DNA from: Streptomyces niveus
GTDB taxonomy: Bacteria > Actinomycetota > Actinomycetes > Streptomycetales > Streptomycetaceae
Length of the DNA: 64,000 nucleotides
Direction of reading: 5' to 3'
Assembly (NCBI RefSeq): GCF_002009175.1
Contig: NZ_CP018047.1
Coordinates: 868,001-932,000 of the forward strand
Part shown: piece by piece, positions 37,409-45,087 of the stretch
Layout of the letters: each line of letters starts with the position of its first letter
Position numbering within the stretch: the stretch's first letter is position 1
The notes under the pieces: model-generated
Database searches by the model: none
What the model was told of the DNA's origin: nothing
The model's input: only the letters and a program-made list of their open reading frames with translations
Translations under genes and position numbers: made by a program

Positions 37409-37831
37409 ATGAACGACATAGTCAACGGACTTGGCCGGGCCGGCGCCTACGGCGCGCTCGGTGTGGTCCTTCTGATCCTCGGTATCGTCCTGATCGACGT
37501 ACTGACACCGGGGAAGCTCGGGAAGCAGATCTGGGAGGACCGGAACCGCAACGCCGCACTCCTGCTCAGCTCGGCGCTCCTGGGTATCGGCGGCATCGTC
37601 TTCACGTCCATCTGGACGACGTACGACGACTTCGGCAAGGGCCTGGCGTCCACGGCCGCGTTCGGATTGCTCGGCCTCGTGATGATGGCGGTGGCGTTCC
37701 TGGTCGTGGACCTGGTGACCCCGGGCAAGCTCGGCGCGACGCTGGTCGAGGTGGAGCCGCACCCCGCGGTGTGGGTGACCGCGTCGTGCAACATCGCGGT
37801 GTCGGCGATCGTGTCGGCGTCGATCGCCTGA
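37409..37831 (+). CDS. DUF350-family small membrane protein
   Basis: This 140-residue protein has four hydrophobic segments and the repeated DUF350 motif: VLIDVLTPGKLGKQIWEDRNRNA in the first half and VVDLVTPGKLGATLVEVEPHPA in the second, showing internal duplication. Function is unknown; relatives occur widely in bacterial inner membranes. ATG 37409 follows GGAGACGG with long spacing. It is divergent from the exported GH3 gene and convergent with the PPTase gene. Confidence 0.85.
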   Translation: MNDIVNGLGRAGAYGALGVVLLILGIVLIDVLTPGKLGKQIWEDRNRNAALLLSSALLGIGGIVFTSIWTTYDDFGKGLASTAAFGLLGLVMMAVAFLVVDLVTPGKLGATLVEVEPHPAVWVTASCNIAVSAIVSASIA

Positions 37832-37896
37832 GCGCGGCAAGTGCGGCGCGGGCGCCGAGCGCGCCGAGTGCGCTGCTCGCGCCAAGTCCGAGTGTC

Positions 37897-37940
37897 CGGA
37901 GGGCCGGACGGGCCGCCTGTGCGGACCGTCCGGCCCTCCG
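37897..37940. terminator. Perfect 15-bp bidirectional hairpin
   Basis: CGGAGGGCCGGACGG (37897-37911) pairs perfectly with 37926-37940 over a 14-nt loop, between the convergent stops of the DUF350 and PPTase genes. Confidence 0.75.
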
Positions 37941-37948
37941 TGCCGCGC

Positions 37949-38605
37949 CTACGCCGGGACCGTGACGGACGTCAGCACGATGCCGTCGTCCGAGAGCCAG
38001 CGTCCGTCGAACGTGTGCAAGGTACGGCCCCCGGCCCGCGCCGGCCCGGCAAGCAGTTGCGCCGTGAACGTCCCTCCCGCCGGGTCGAAGACGAGCCGGG
38101 CCTCCTCGAACTCCAGGAAGCGCCGCGTCAGCGGAAACCACGCCTTGTAGACCGACTCCTTGGCGCTGAACAGCAGCCGGTCCCAGGCGACGCCCGGGAC
38201 GGTCACCAGGAGTTCCTTCACGGCGATCTGCTCGTCGGGCAGGGCCACCGCCTCCAGGACGCCTTCGGGCAGCGGCAGCGCGGGCTCCGCGTCGACACCG
38301 ATCGCGGCCACGTGCGCGGGGCGGGCCACCACGGCCGCGCGGTAGCCCACGCAGTGCGTGATGCTGCCGACCACACCCTCCGGCCACATCGGCGCGCCGC
38401 GCTCGCCGGTGAGGATCGCCCCCGCCGGGGCGCCCAGCCGCGTCAGGGCCTGCCGCGCGCAGTGCCGCGCGGTGGTGAACTCGCCGCGGCGCTGCGCCAC
38501 CGCGGACTTCACCAACAGCGCCTCCTCCGGGAAGAGGGTGGCCTCGGGAAGGTCTCCGTACGCCTCGGCCGTCTCCGCCTCGGCGGGCACGATGCGCTCG
38601 ATCAT
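37949..38605 (-). CDS. 4'-phosphopantetheinyl transferase, Sfp/EntD type
   Basis: This enzyme transfers the phosphopantetheine arm of coenzyme A to carrier proteins of polyketide, peptide or fatty-acid synthases, converting apo to holo forms. The 218-residue protein has the EntD-like MWPEGVVGSITHCVGYRAAV, the magnesium-binding IGVDAEPALPLP and the signature FSAKESVYKAWFPLT (Lys-Glu-x3-Lys). ATG 38605 overlaps the metallophosphoesterase stop as ATGA, so the two are cotranslated. No secondary-metabolite cluster is next to it, so it probably serves clusters elsewhere in the genome. Confidence 0.94.
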   Translation of the reverse strand: MIERIVPAEAETAEAYGDLPEATLFPEEALLVKSAVAQRRGEFTTARHCARQALTRLGAPAGAILTGERGAPMWPEGVVGSITHCVGYRAAVVARPAHVAAIGVDAEPALPLPEGVLEAVALPDEQIAVKELLVTVPGVAWDRLLFSAKESVYKAWFPLTRRFLEFEEARLVFDPAGGTFTAQLLAGPARAGGRTLHTFDGRWLSDDGIVLTSVTVPA

Positions 38606-39540
38606 CGCGCCACCCCCGCTTCGCCGCGGACCGGCAGCGGCAGTATCTGCACGGGCCGGCCGGCCTCCCGCGGGCGCCGTGCCCACTCCCTCGGGTAGCC
38701 GAGCGAGACCTCCTGATGAGGCACGCCGTCGCACCACATGAGCCGGGGGATGTGCAGATGCCCGTACACGACCGAGGCGGCCCGGAATCTGCGCGGCCAG
38801 TCGGCCGAGCCCTCCGTACCGCACCACAGCGCGAACTCCGGCCGCCAGAGCACGTTCGTGGGTTCGCGCACGATCGGCCAGTGGTTGATCAGGACGGTGG
38901 GCAGCTCGGGCGGGATCTCCATGAGCCGGCTCTCGGTGGCCGCGAGCCGGGCGCGGCACCACGCCTCCCTGCTGGGGTACGGGTCGGGGTGGAGCAGGAA
39001 CTCGTCGGTGCAGACGACACCGGCGGCCTCGGCCACGGCGAGGGCCGACTCCTTGGAGTACGTTCCGGCGGGCCGGAAGGAGTAGTCGTACAGGAGGAAC
39101 AGCGGCGCGATCACCGCAGGGCCGCCCTCGCCCTCCCAGACGGGGTAGGGGTCCTCCGGGGTGACGACGCCCATCTCCCGGCAGAGCTCGACGAGATGAC
39201 GGTATTTCGCGTCGCCCCTGAGTTTCACCGGGTCGTCGGGAGCGGTCCACAGTTCGTGGTTGCCCGGCACCCAGATGACCTTCGCGAACCGCTCGCTCAG
39301 TGTGCGCAGGGTCCATTCGATGTCGGACACCAGCTCGCCGATGTCACCGGCCACCAGCAGCCAGTCGTGCTCCGACTCGGGCCACAGGGAGTCGGCGATC
39401 TTCCGGTTCTCGGGGTACCGGATGTGCAGATCGCTCGTCGCGACGAGCCGTCCGGGCCTCGCCGGGGAGGGGCCGGGCTCCGTCGGCGGGGGAACGGCGC
39501 CGGACGTGGCCGGGGACGCGCCACGTATCTCATAGGTCAT
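38602..39540 (-). CDS. Metallophosphoesterase
   Basis: This is a 312-residue calcineurin-like phosphoesterase. All metal-binding motifs are present: ATSDLHIRYPEN, AGDIGELVSD, PGNHELWT, LINHWPI and YGHLHIPR. A Pro/Ala-rich leader of ~25 residues precedes the domain without a signal peptide, so it should be cytoplasmic. The start at ATG 39540 is best supported by the gene's placement. It is coupled by ATGA to the downstream PPTase; this gene pair is a recurring arrangement in Streptomyces as I recall, but the phosphoesterase substrate is unknown. Confidence 0.93.
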   Translation of the reverse strand: MTYEIRGASPATSGAVPPPTEPGPSPARPGRLVATSDLHIRYPENRKIADSLWPESEHDWLLVAGDIGELVSDIEWTLRTLSERFAKVIWVPGNHELWTAPDDPVKLRGDAKYRHLVELCREMGVVTPEDPYPVWEGEGGPAVIAPLFLLYDYSFRPAGTYSKESALAVAEAAGVVCTDEFLLHPDPYPSREAWCRARLAATESRLMEIPPELPTVLINHWPIVREPTNVLWRPEFALWCGTEGSADWPRRFRAASVVYGHLHIPRLMWCDGVPHQEVSLGYPREWARRPREAGRPVQILPLPVRGEAGVAR

Positions 39541-39618
39541 CGGCAAGGCTCCGGGCTCGGCAGGCACGCAAGTAACGCATTCGACAAGAATTGGGTATGC
39601 GCCCACGCCGATCAACCC

Positions 39619-40488
39619 CTACTCCCCCTGCCCTACCCCCTGGTGCGGTTGGGACGGCGATCGGCCCTGCGGGCGCAGCGGGTCGATGTCGGCGCCCCAG
39701 GAGTCGAGGACAGAGCCGTGGCCGGCCCGCCGGGCGGCGTGTTCGACGGTCGCGAAGAGGGCGCGCTGTGTGTCGAGGTCGCCGTCGGCGAGGATGCGCC
39801 GGATCCGCGGGACCAGCACGTCGGCGGCCCATTGGGGCGCGCCCAGCGGATGGTTCCGGAGTTCCCACAGCAGGTATTTGTTGTACGGCCTGACCCGCTG
39901 GTGCAGGGCGAACACGACCGTCAGGAGGTACGGGACGCTCTCCGCCGCGTCGAGGTGCGCGACGGCGGGGCGGCCGTCGCAGTGGCTCTTCAGCGACCGG
40001 TACACGGAGTTGATGTAGGCGTCCAGTTCGGAGCGCGCCAGACGGTGCGCCTCCAGACCTTCGAGGGTGGCCTTCTCCTGGACGAGTTGCGTGATGGTGC
40101 CGTCGAGCCGGTCGAGGAGCACCGTGCAGTGGGCGAAGGCGTAGCGGTCCCAGGCGTGGGCGTCGCCAGGCAGTCCGTGGGCGCGGAACGCCGACAGGGA
40201 GAGCGGCATGACGTCGAGCGCGGGCGAGCGCCGGCCCTCGACGACCGCGGGTGGGGCGGCGGGTGAGGTGGTGGGTGTGGTCGTGGTTGATGCGGTGGTC
40301 GATGCGGTGGCGCGGTCGGCGGTGATCACGTAGACGTCGTGGTCGGAGCGGGCGGTCGCCATGCCCTGCCGGGCCCGTGAGCCGCTGAGGACCAGGCCCA
40401 CCACGTCCGGGGACGCGGACGCCCGGGCGACGAAGTCGGTGAACTCGGCGCTCGCGGGCGGCGTGGACGACTGAGCGGGGTGCTGCAT
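39619..40488 (-). CDS. Nucleotidyltransferase-domain protein
   Basis: This 289-residue protein has the Pol-beta-type nucleotidyltransferase signature near the N-terminus, LVLSGSRARQGMATARSDHDVYV (Gly-Ser and Asp-x-Asp). A Thr/Pro-rich low-complexity insert of about 25 residues follows, then LDVMPLSLSAF, which supplies the third acidic residue. The C-terminal half is helical (SVYRSLKSHCDGRP; YNKYLLWELRNHPLG), as in small aminoglycoside-nucleotidyltransferase-like proteins. GAGGAGAG lies before ATG 40488. Substrate unknown; a resistance role is possible but not shown. Confidence 0.85.
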   Translation of the reverse strand: MQHPAQSSTPPASAEFTDFVARASASPDVVGLVLSGSRARQGMATARSDHDVYVITADRATASTTASTTTTPTTSPAAPPAVVEGRRSPALDVMPLSLSAFRAHGLPGDAHAWDRYAFAHCTVLLDRLDGTITQLVQEKATLEGLEAHRLARSELDAYINSVYRSLKSHCDGRPAVAHLDAAESVPYLLTVVFALHQRVRPYNKYLLWELRNHPLGAPQWAADVLVPRIRRILADGDLDTQRALFATVEHAARRAGHGSVLDSWGADIDPLRPQGRSPSQPHQGVGQGE

Positions 40489-40721
40489 GGTGATCTCTCT
40501 CCTCGCGAAAACACCCGCGGTCGCGGTCGTGGCGACGGCGGGTACCGGTTCACATCGGTGCGTGTGCCGGGGCGGGGTGCCACCGGCCGGGAGATCACTT
40601 CACGGGCCGGAGGCTATCGGGCGGGGCGAGCGGTACGGAAATGCTTTTCCGGGGGTGGAGCCCGGCGCGCCGGGCACTGTCAGTGGCGCCCGCTACGGTT
40701 CGTACACACGACCGAGGAGGC

Positions 40722-41162
40722 ATGGTGGCCACCAAGTGGACTCTGACGATCGACTGCGCGCACCCCGCGGAACTGGCGGAGTTCTGGGCGCTCGCCCTGG
40801 GGTACGCGGAGAAGCCGCCACCCGCCGGATTCGCCACCTGGGAGGCGTGGTTCGCCCACCACGGGGTTCCCGAGGAGGAGTGGGACGACGGCGCGTACCT
40901 GGCGGATCCGGACGGGGTGGGCCCGAGTCTGTCCTTCCTCAAGGTCCCTGAGTCGAAGGTCGTGAAGAACCGGCTGCATCTGGACATCCAGGTCGGTGGC
41001 GGCCGGGACACTCCTTGGGAGACACGGTGGCCGCGGGTCGTCGCCGCGGTCGAGCGGCTGACGGCGGCGGGGGCGAGCGTGATCCGGGAGCACGAGTCGC
41101 AGGGCAGACCGGATCATGTGGAGATGGCCGATCCGGAGGGGCACGAGTTCTGTCTCGTCTGA
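40722..41162 (+). CDS. VOC-family (glyoxalase/bleomycin-resistance-like) protein
   Basis: This 146-residue protein has the VOC beta-alpha-beta fold: WTLTIDCAHPAELAEFWALALGY at the N-terminus, SLSFLKVPESKVVKNRLHLDIQV in the middle and MADPEGHEFCLV at the end. This is the pattern of the large actinobacterial Glyoxalase_6 group. ATG 40722 is very close to GGAGG, and GTG 40725 is possible. Its 3' end overlaps the convergent methyltransferase gene by 49 nt. Substrate unknown. Confidence 0.88.
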   Translation: MVATKWTLTIDCAHPAELAEFWALALGYAEKPPPAGFATWEAWFAHHGVPEEEWDDGAYLADPDGVGPSLSFLKVPESKVVKNRLHLDIQVGGGRDTPWETRWPRVVAAVERLTAAGASVIREHESQGRPDHVEMADPEGHEFCLV

Positions 41163-41905
41163 GGCCGACGCCCGGCCGGCTTCCGGAAGAGGGCCGTCCA
41201 GAGGAAGGGTTCGCCGAAGCGGGCGGACTCGGGGGGTTCCTCGCGCATGCGGCGCAGTTCGATCTCCGTCAGGTCGGCGAAGATCCGGCGCAGGGCGTCC
41301 GGTGTGTAGGCGAGACCGCCGTGCAGCCCGGAGCGCCGATAGAACTCGCGGTCGGGCAGTTCGGATCCCATCGCGCCGGACGCGAAGCAGGTGAGGGCGA
41401 GATGTCCGCCTGGCGCGAGAGCTCGTTCGACCAGGGCGAGATAGCTGATACGGCGGTGGGGCGGCAGATGGTGGAAGCAGCCCGAGTCGTGGATGAGGTC
41501 GTACGGTCCCTCCGGTCCCGGGCCTTCGGGATCGAAGGCGTCGCCCTGGCGGAACCGTATGTCGACTCCGGCTTCGCGGGCTCGTTCCTCGGCCCATGCG
41601 ACGGCGGTCGGGGAGAGGTCGATCGCGTCCACCTCGAATCCGGCGGCGGCCAGTCGGATGGCGTTTCGTCCCGGCCCACAGCCCAGGTCGAGCGCCCGGC
41701 CCGGCGGAGCGACCAGGCCCCGGTCGAGATACGAGACCAGATTCTCGTCCGGCTTCCCGACGAAGAACGGGACCTCCCGCGAGCGGTCGGCGTAGAAGGC
41801 GTCCCACCAGTCGGAGGCCCCGCTTGTCCACCGGTCGGCCTCCGGCGCGAACAGGCCGTCCAGCAGCTTCAGCACATCGTCGACAGTGCGTATGTTCCGG
41901 TCCAT
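41114..41905 (-). CDS. Class I SAM-dependent methyltransferase
   Basis: This 263-residue cytoplasmic methyltransferase has motif I RALDLGCGPGRNAIRLAAAG, the acidic VDAIDLSPTAV and PYDLIHDSGCFHHLPPHRR, typical of the Methyltransf_25/11 families. The long N-terminal lead WWDAFYADRSREVPFFVGKPDENLV is like thiopurine/tellurite-resistance-type methyltransferases. ATG 41905 follows AAGGGG at good spacing. The substrate is not known. Confidence 0.9.
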   Translation of the reverse strand: MDRNIRTVDDVLKLLDGLFAPEADRWTSGASDWWDAFYADRSREVPFFVGKPDENLVSYLDRGLVAPPGRALDLGCGPGRNAIRLAAAGFEVDAIDLSPTAVAWAEERAREAGVDIRFRQGDAFDPEGPGPEGPYDLIHDSGCFHHLPPHRRISYLALVERALAPGGHLALTCFASGAMGSELPDREFYRRSGLHGGLAYTPDALRRIFADLTEIELRRMREEPPESARFGEPFLWTALFRKPAGRRPQTRQNSCPSGSAIST

Positions 41906-42188
41906 CAGATCCCCTTCCCGATCCGACGACAGTACGGCCCGACACAACAAAAGACCAGGTCAGACGGGGTGAGACAGAAGGCGTGGCGGGGGCTCGACGG
42001 GCCGCCCACGCGCGGGGCGGACCCACGCTCGGGGTCGTACGCACGCGCCCGCCGATGCCCCCACCGAGGTCGCTGCGGCGGCAACCCCGCCGGCACTCCA
42101 CGGGTGGAATTTCATGGCAGTCGACCCTCCCCACGGCGTGGACGTTTCGTCCATGGTTAGACTTGACGTCTATCTCTGGGAGGGGACC

Positions 42189-43298
42189 ATGGACGTCTAT
42201 CTCGACCCGCGCTCCGGCCGGACCTACCCGCTCGACGCCCGGCGCTGGCAGGGCGACGACGGCGCGCCCCTCACCGTCCGGCCACGGCCGGGCATCGGAC
42301 CGCGGAGCGTGCAGAAGTCCACCCGCTCCCTGTGGCGCTACCGCGCCGCCCTGCCCGGCGACATCGCCCGGCCGGTCTCGCTCGGCGAGGGCTGCACGCC
42401 ACTGATCGAGGGGCGTTGGGGGGACCACGACGTGCGCTTCAAGCTCGAATGGTTCAATCCGAGCGGGAGCTTCAAGGACCGCGGAACCAGCGTGATGGTG
42501 TCGCTGCTCGCTCAGGCCGGAGTGGAGTCGGTGGTCGAGGACAGCTCCGGCAACGGCGGCTCCTCGGTCGCGGCCTACTGCGCCGCCGCCGGCATCGGTG
42601 CCCGGATCCTGGCCCCGGAGGGGACGTCGCCCGCGAAGGTCCTGCAAGCGCGGGCCTACGGCGCCGAGGTGGCGCTGGTGCCGGGCGACCGGACCGCCAC
42701 CTCCGAGCAGGCGGTGCGTGAGGCGCGGACCACGGCCTACGCCAGCCACAACTGGCATCCGTTCTTCCTCCAGGGCACCAAGACCCTGGCCTACGAACTC
42801 TGGGAGGACCTGGGCTTCGTGGCACCGGACGCGGTCGTCACGGTGGCGGGGGCGGGCAGTATCGTCCTCGGCTGCGACCTCGGGTTCGGCGAACTGCTCG
42901 CCGCCGGCCATATCGAGCGGCTTCCCCGGCTGCTGGTCGCCCAGCCCGAACGGTGCGCGCCCATTCACGCGGCCTTCCAGGGCGGCCGGGCCGCGGACTT
43001 CGGGCCGACCGTCGCGGAAGGCACGGCGATCAGGTCGCCCGTCCGGCTGCCCGAGGTCGTCGACGCCATCCGCCGGTCGGGCGGGGATACCGTGGCGATC
43101 CCGGAGGACGACATCATCGCCGCGACCCGCCGTCTGGCGGGGATCGGACTGTACGCGGAACCGACCTCCGCGTCGGCCGCCGCCGCGATCGACACCTTCG
43201 TCGCCCGGGGAACGATCCGCCCCGGCGAGAGGACAGTTGTCGTGCTGACCGGGTCCGGTCTCAAGGCCGCCTCGGCGATGGGAAGGATCGTCACATGA
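42189..43298 (+). CDS. PLP-dependent fold-type II enzyme, threonine synthase/diaminopropionate-lyase-like
   Basis: This 369-residue enzyme has the PLP-lysine motif NPSGSFKDRGTSVMV (Lys96), the phosphate-binding loop DSSGNGGSSVAAYC and the C-terminal LTGSGLKAA typical of threonine synthase and cysteine synthase relatives. An N-terminal cap (residues 1-60) resembles that of threonine synthase-like proteins. AGGGG before ATG 42189 sets the start; an open frame continues upstream without signal. It is coupled by ATGA to a YheO/DauR-like regulator, which suggests a catabolic role, possibly on a D- or unusual amino acid (inference), rather than threonine synthesis. Confidence 0.88.
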   Translation: MDVYLDPRSGRTYPLDARRWQGDDGAPLTVRPRPGIGPRSVQKSTRSLWRYRAALPGDIARPVSLGEGCTPLIEGRWGDHDVRFKLEWFNPSGSFKDRGTSVMVSLLAQAGVESVVEDSSGNGGSSVAAYCAAAGIGARILAPEGTSPAKVLQARAYGAEVALVPGDRTATSEQAVREARTTAYASHNWHPFFLQGTKTLAYELWEDLGFVAPDAVVTVAGAGSIVLGCDLGFGELLAAGHIERLPRLLVAQPERCAPIHAAFQGGRAADFGPTVAEGTAIRSPVRLPEVVDAIRRSGGDTVAIPEDDIIAATRRLAGIGLYAEPTSASAAAAIDTFVARGTIRPGERTVVVLTGSGLKAASAMGRIVT

Positions 43299-43915
43299 CC
43301 GAGGACGAGCTGCTGCTCCGCGAGGCCGAGACGATCGTGACCGCCATCGGCCGGATGTTCCCGGGTCTGTGCGAAGTCGTCCTGCACGACCTGCGGAATC
43401 CGGAGCACGCGATCCGCGCGATCGAGAACAACGAGTCCGGCCGCTCCATCGGCGATCCGGCCACCGAACTCGGTATCGCCCGCATCCGGGACCCCGACTA
43501 CCCCAGCGTCATCCAGAACTACCCCAACACGTTTCCCGACGGCCGCCCGGCGAAGAGCACATCCATCGGAATCAGGAACAGCGCGGGCGAGTACGTCGCC
43601 GCGATCTGTCTGAACCTCGACGTCTCGCTGTTCGCCACCGTCGCCCGCAGCCTGCACAACCTGGTCCGCACCGACGAGCGGGAGCAGTCCTTCACCGAAA
43701 CGCTGCGGGCCCGTACGACCACCGAACTCCGCGCGCTGGCCGAGGAGTTCGCGGCCGAGCGTTGCCGGACGCCGCACGCCCTGGACTCCACGGAGAAGCG
43801 GGAAATGGTCCGCTTCCTGCGGGACGAGGGCTTCCTGGATGTGAAGAACGCGGTTCGGACGCTCACCGACATCCTGGGCGTCTCCCGCGCCACCGTCTAC
43901 AACTACCTGAAATAA
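43295..43915 (+). CDS. YheO/DauR-like PAS-HTH transcriptional regulator
   Basis: This 206-residue protein has an N-terminal YheO-like PAS domain (MFPGLCEVVLHDLRNPEHAI; IENNESGRSIGDPATELG; SIGIRNSAGEYVAAICLNLD). It is followed by the C-terminal DauR-type HTH (EKREMVRFLRDEGFLDVKNA; DILGVSRATVYNYLK). DauR in Pseudomonas represses D-arginine utilisation. Translational coupling to the PLP enzyme suggests it controls that gene in response to the substrate amino acid. Family firm, ligand inferred. Confidence 0.92.
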   Translation: MTEDELLLREAETIVTAIGRMFPGLCEVVLHDLRNPEHAIRAIENNESGRSIGDPATELGIARIRDPDYPSVIQNYPNTFPDGRPAKSTSIGIRNSAGEYVAAICLNLDVSLFATVARSLHNLVRTDEREQSFTETLRARTTTELRALAEEFAAERCRTPHALDSTEKREMVRFLRDEGFLDVKNAVRTLTDILGVSRATVYNYLK

Positions 43916-43937
43916 CCGCCGTGTCGAACCCCCGGAC

Positions 43938-44546
43938 CTACTCGGCCGCCGGTCCGCCCGCGCCTCCGCCCGCGCCCGCGCCTCCGGGGGTGTAGTACAT
44001 CCTGAGGAATTCCTCCATGGCCGCGTCGGCGCCCGCGCGGTCACCGGTGGCCAGCAGGTCCAGCAACAGCCCCCGTACGACGGCGAGTCCCAGCCGGGCC
44101 CGGGCGCGGGCGGTGCCGGGGTCGCCCCCGGCGGCGATGTCGGCGACCACGAGCGGGTCCAGCCAGTTCGTGACAAGGCCGTCCAGGACGGGGACGGCCT
44201 CGGGGCGACCGCGCAGGGCCTGCCCGCAGATCTCGAAGAAGAGCCGCTCCTGGCCGGCCAGCCGTGGATGCGTCAGTTGCCGCCACATGCGCCGCGCGGC
44301 GTCGAGGGGCGCGAGGCCGGGTTCGGACATGAGCCGGGAGAGCAGTTCACGCTGATGCAGCTCGGACATCCGGACGATCTCGACGAACAGCTCCTCCTTG
44401 GAGCCGAAGTGGTGGATCAGCATGCGGTGACTGGTACCGATCGCCGCACCGAGGCGGCGCAGGCTCAGCTCCGCGATGCCGTGCTCGGCGACGTAATCGA
44501 CGGCCGCGTCGAGCAGTTGGGCGCGCCGGTCCCCGGTGTTGTCCAC
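43938..44546 (-). CDS. TetR/AcrR-family transcriptional regulator
   Basis: This 202-residue repressor has the N-terminal HTH QLLDAAVDYVAEHGIAELS and LGAAIGTSHRMLIHHFGSKE, and a ligand-binding C-terminal domain ending in a Gly/Ala-rich tail. GTG 44546 is chosen because upstream extension would run into the operators. Two near-identical palindromes built from TGTACC/GGTACA lie in the divergent gap to the SRPBCC gene, the classic TetR arrangement, so it likely represses itself and its neighbour. Confidence 0.92.
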   Translation of the reverse strand: MDNTGDRRAQLLDAAVDYVAEHGIAELSLRRLGAAIGTSHRMLIHHFGSKEELFVEIVRMSELHQRELLSRLMSEPGLAPLDAARRMWRQLTHPRLAGQERLFFEICGQALRGRPEAVPVLDGLVTNWLDPLVVADIAAGGDPGTARARARLGLAVVRGLLLDLLATGDRAGADAAMEEFLRMYYTPGGAGAGGGAGGPAAE

Positions 44547-44553
44547 GCGGCGA

Positions 44554-44571
44554 GTGTACCAATCGGTACAC
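44554..44571. promoter_or_regulatory. TetR operator candidate 1: GTGTACC-AATC-GGTACAC
   Basis: A perfect inverted repeat with 7-nt arms and a 4-nt spacer lies 8 nt upstream of the TetR start codon. Confidence 0.7.
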
Positions 44572-44577
44572 GGGCTC

Positions 44578-44593
44578 TGTACCATGTGGTACA
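44578..44593. promoter_or_regulatory. TetR operator candidate 2: TGTACC-ATGT-GGTACA
   Basis: A perfect inverted repeat with 6-nt arms identical to those of candidate 1 and the same 4-nt spacing, centred 23 bp away. It ends on the first base of the SRPBCC start codon, so repressor bound here would cover the start of that transcript. Confidence 0.7.
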
Positions 44594-45048
44594 TGAGGTC
44601 TGTCACCGTGTCGATCGACGTACCGCAAACCCCCGAGCAGGTCTACGACTTCCTCGATGTCATGGCCCACCACGAGCGATTCACCGACCACTATCTGACC
44701 AACTGGCGCTACAGCGGCCCCGCTCGCGGCATCGGCTCGGGCGCCACCGTCACCGCCGCGCTGGGCGGTACGGAGGCCGACGTCACCATCGAGGTCGTCG
44801 AGGCGGAGCCGCCCCGGCGGATCGTCGAGCGGAACATCGGCGCGGCGGGCCGGCGGCGGGCGCACGGCACCTACGACATCGAACCGCTGCCGTCCGGCGA
44901 CGGGAGCCGGGTCTCGTTCACCTACGCGTGGGTGCGCGCCCCGCTCACCGACCGTCTGCTGGCACCCGCCGTCCGGGCCATGATGCGCCGCGCGAACCGG
45001 ACGGTCATGCGCCGCCTGGCGGCCGAACTGGCCGGGTCCGGCTCCTGA
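44593..45048 (+). CDS. SRPBCC-family (START-like) protein
   Basis: This 151-residue protein has the polyketide_cyc2/SRPBCC fold: VTVSIDVPQTPEQVYDFLDVM at the start, a central WRYSGPARGIGSGATVTAAL and VEAEPPRRIVERNI, and a long C-terminal helix RANRTVMRRLAAELAGS. These proteins bind small hydrophobic ligands. ATG 44593 (or 44584) has no ribosome-binding site, so translation may be leaderless. It is divergent from and probably repressed by the TetR gene; the ligand is unknown. Confidence 0.85.
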   Translation: MRSVTVSIDVPQTPEQVYDFLDVMAHHERFTDHYLTNWRYSGPARGIGSGATVTAALGGTEADVTIEVVEAEPPRRIVERNIGAAGRRRAHGTYDIEPLPSGDGSRVSFTYAWVRAPLTDRLLAPAVRAMMRRANRTVMRRLAAELAGSGS

Positions 45049-45087
45049 CGCCGGCAGGCTCCGTGAGGTGTCCGGCCCGGTCCCGCG

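Noticed and set aside
40661..40674. CCCGGCGCGCCGGG palindrome before the VOC gene as an operator
   Set aside because: Pure GC palindromes of this size are expected by chance here and no regulator is nearby.
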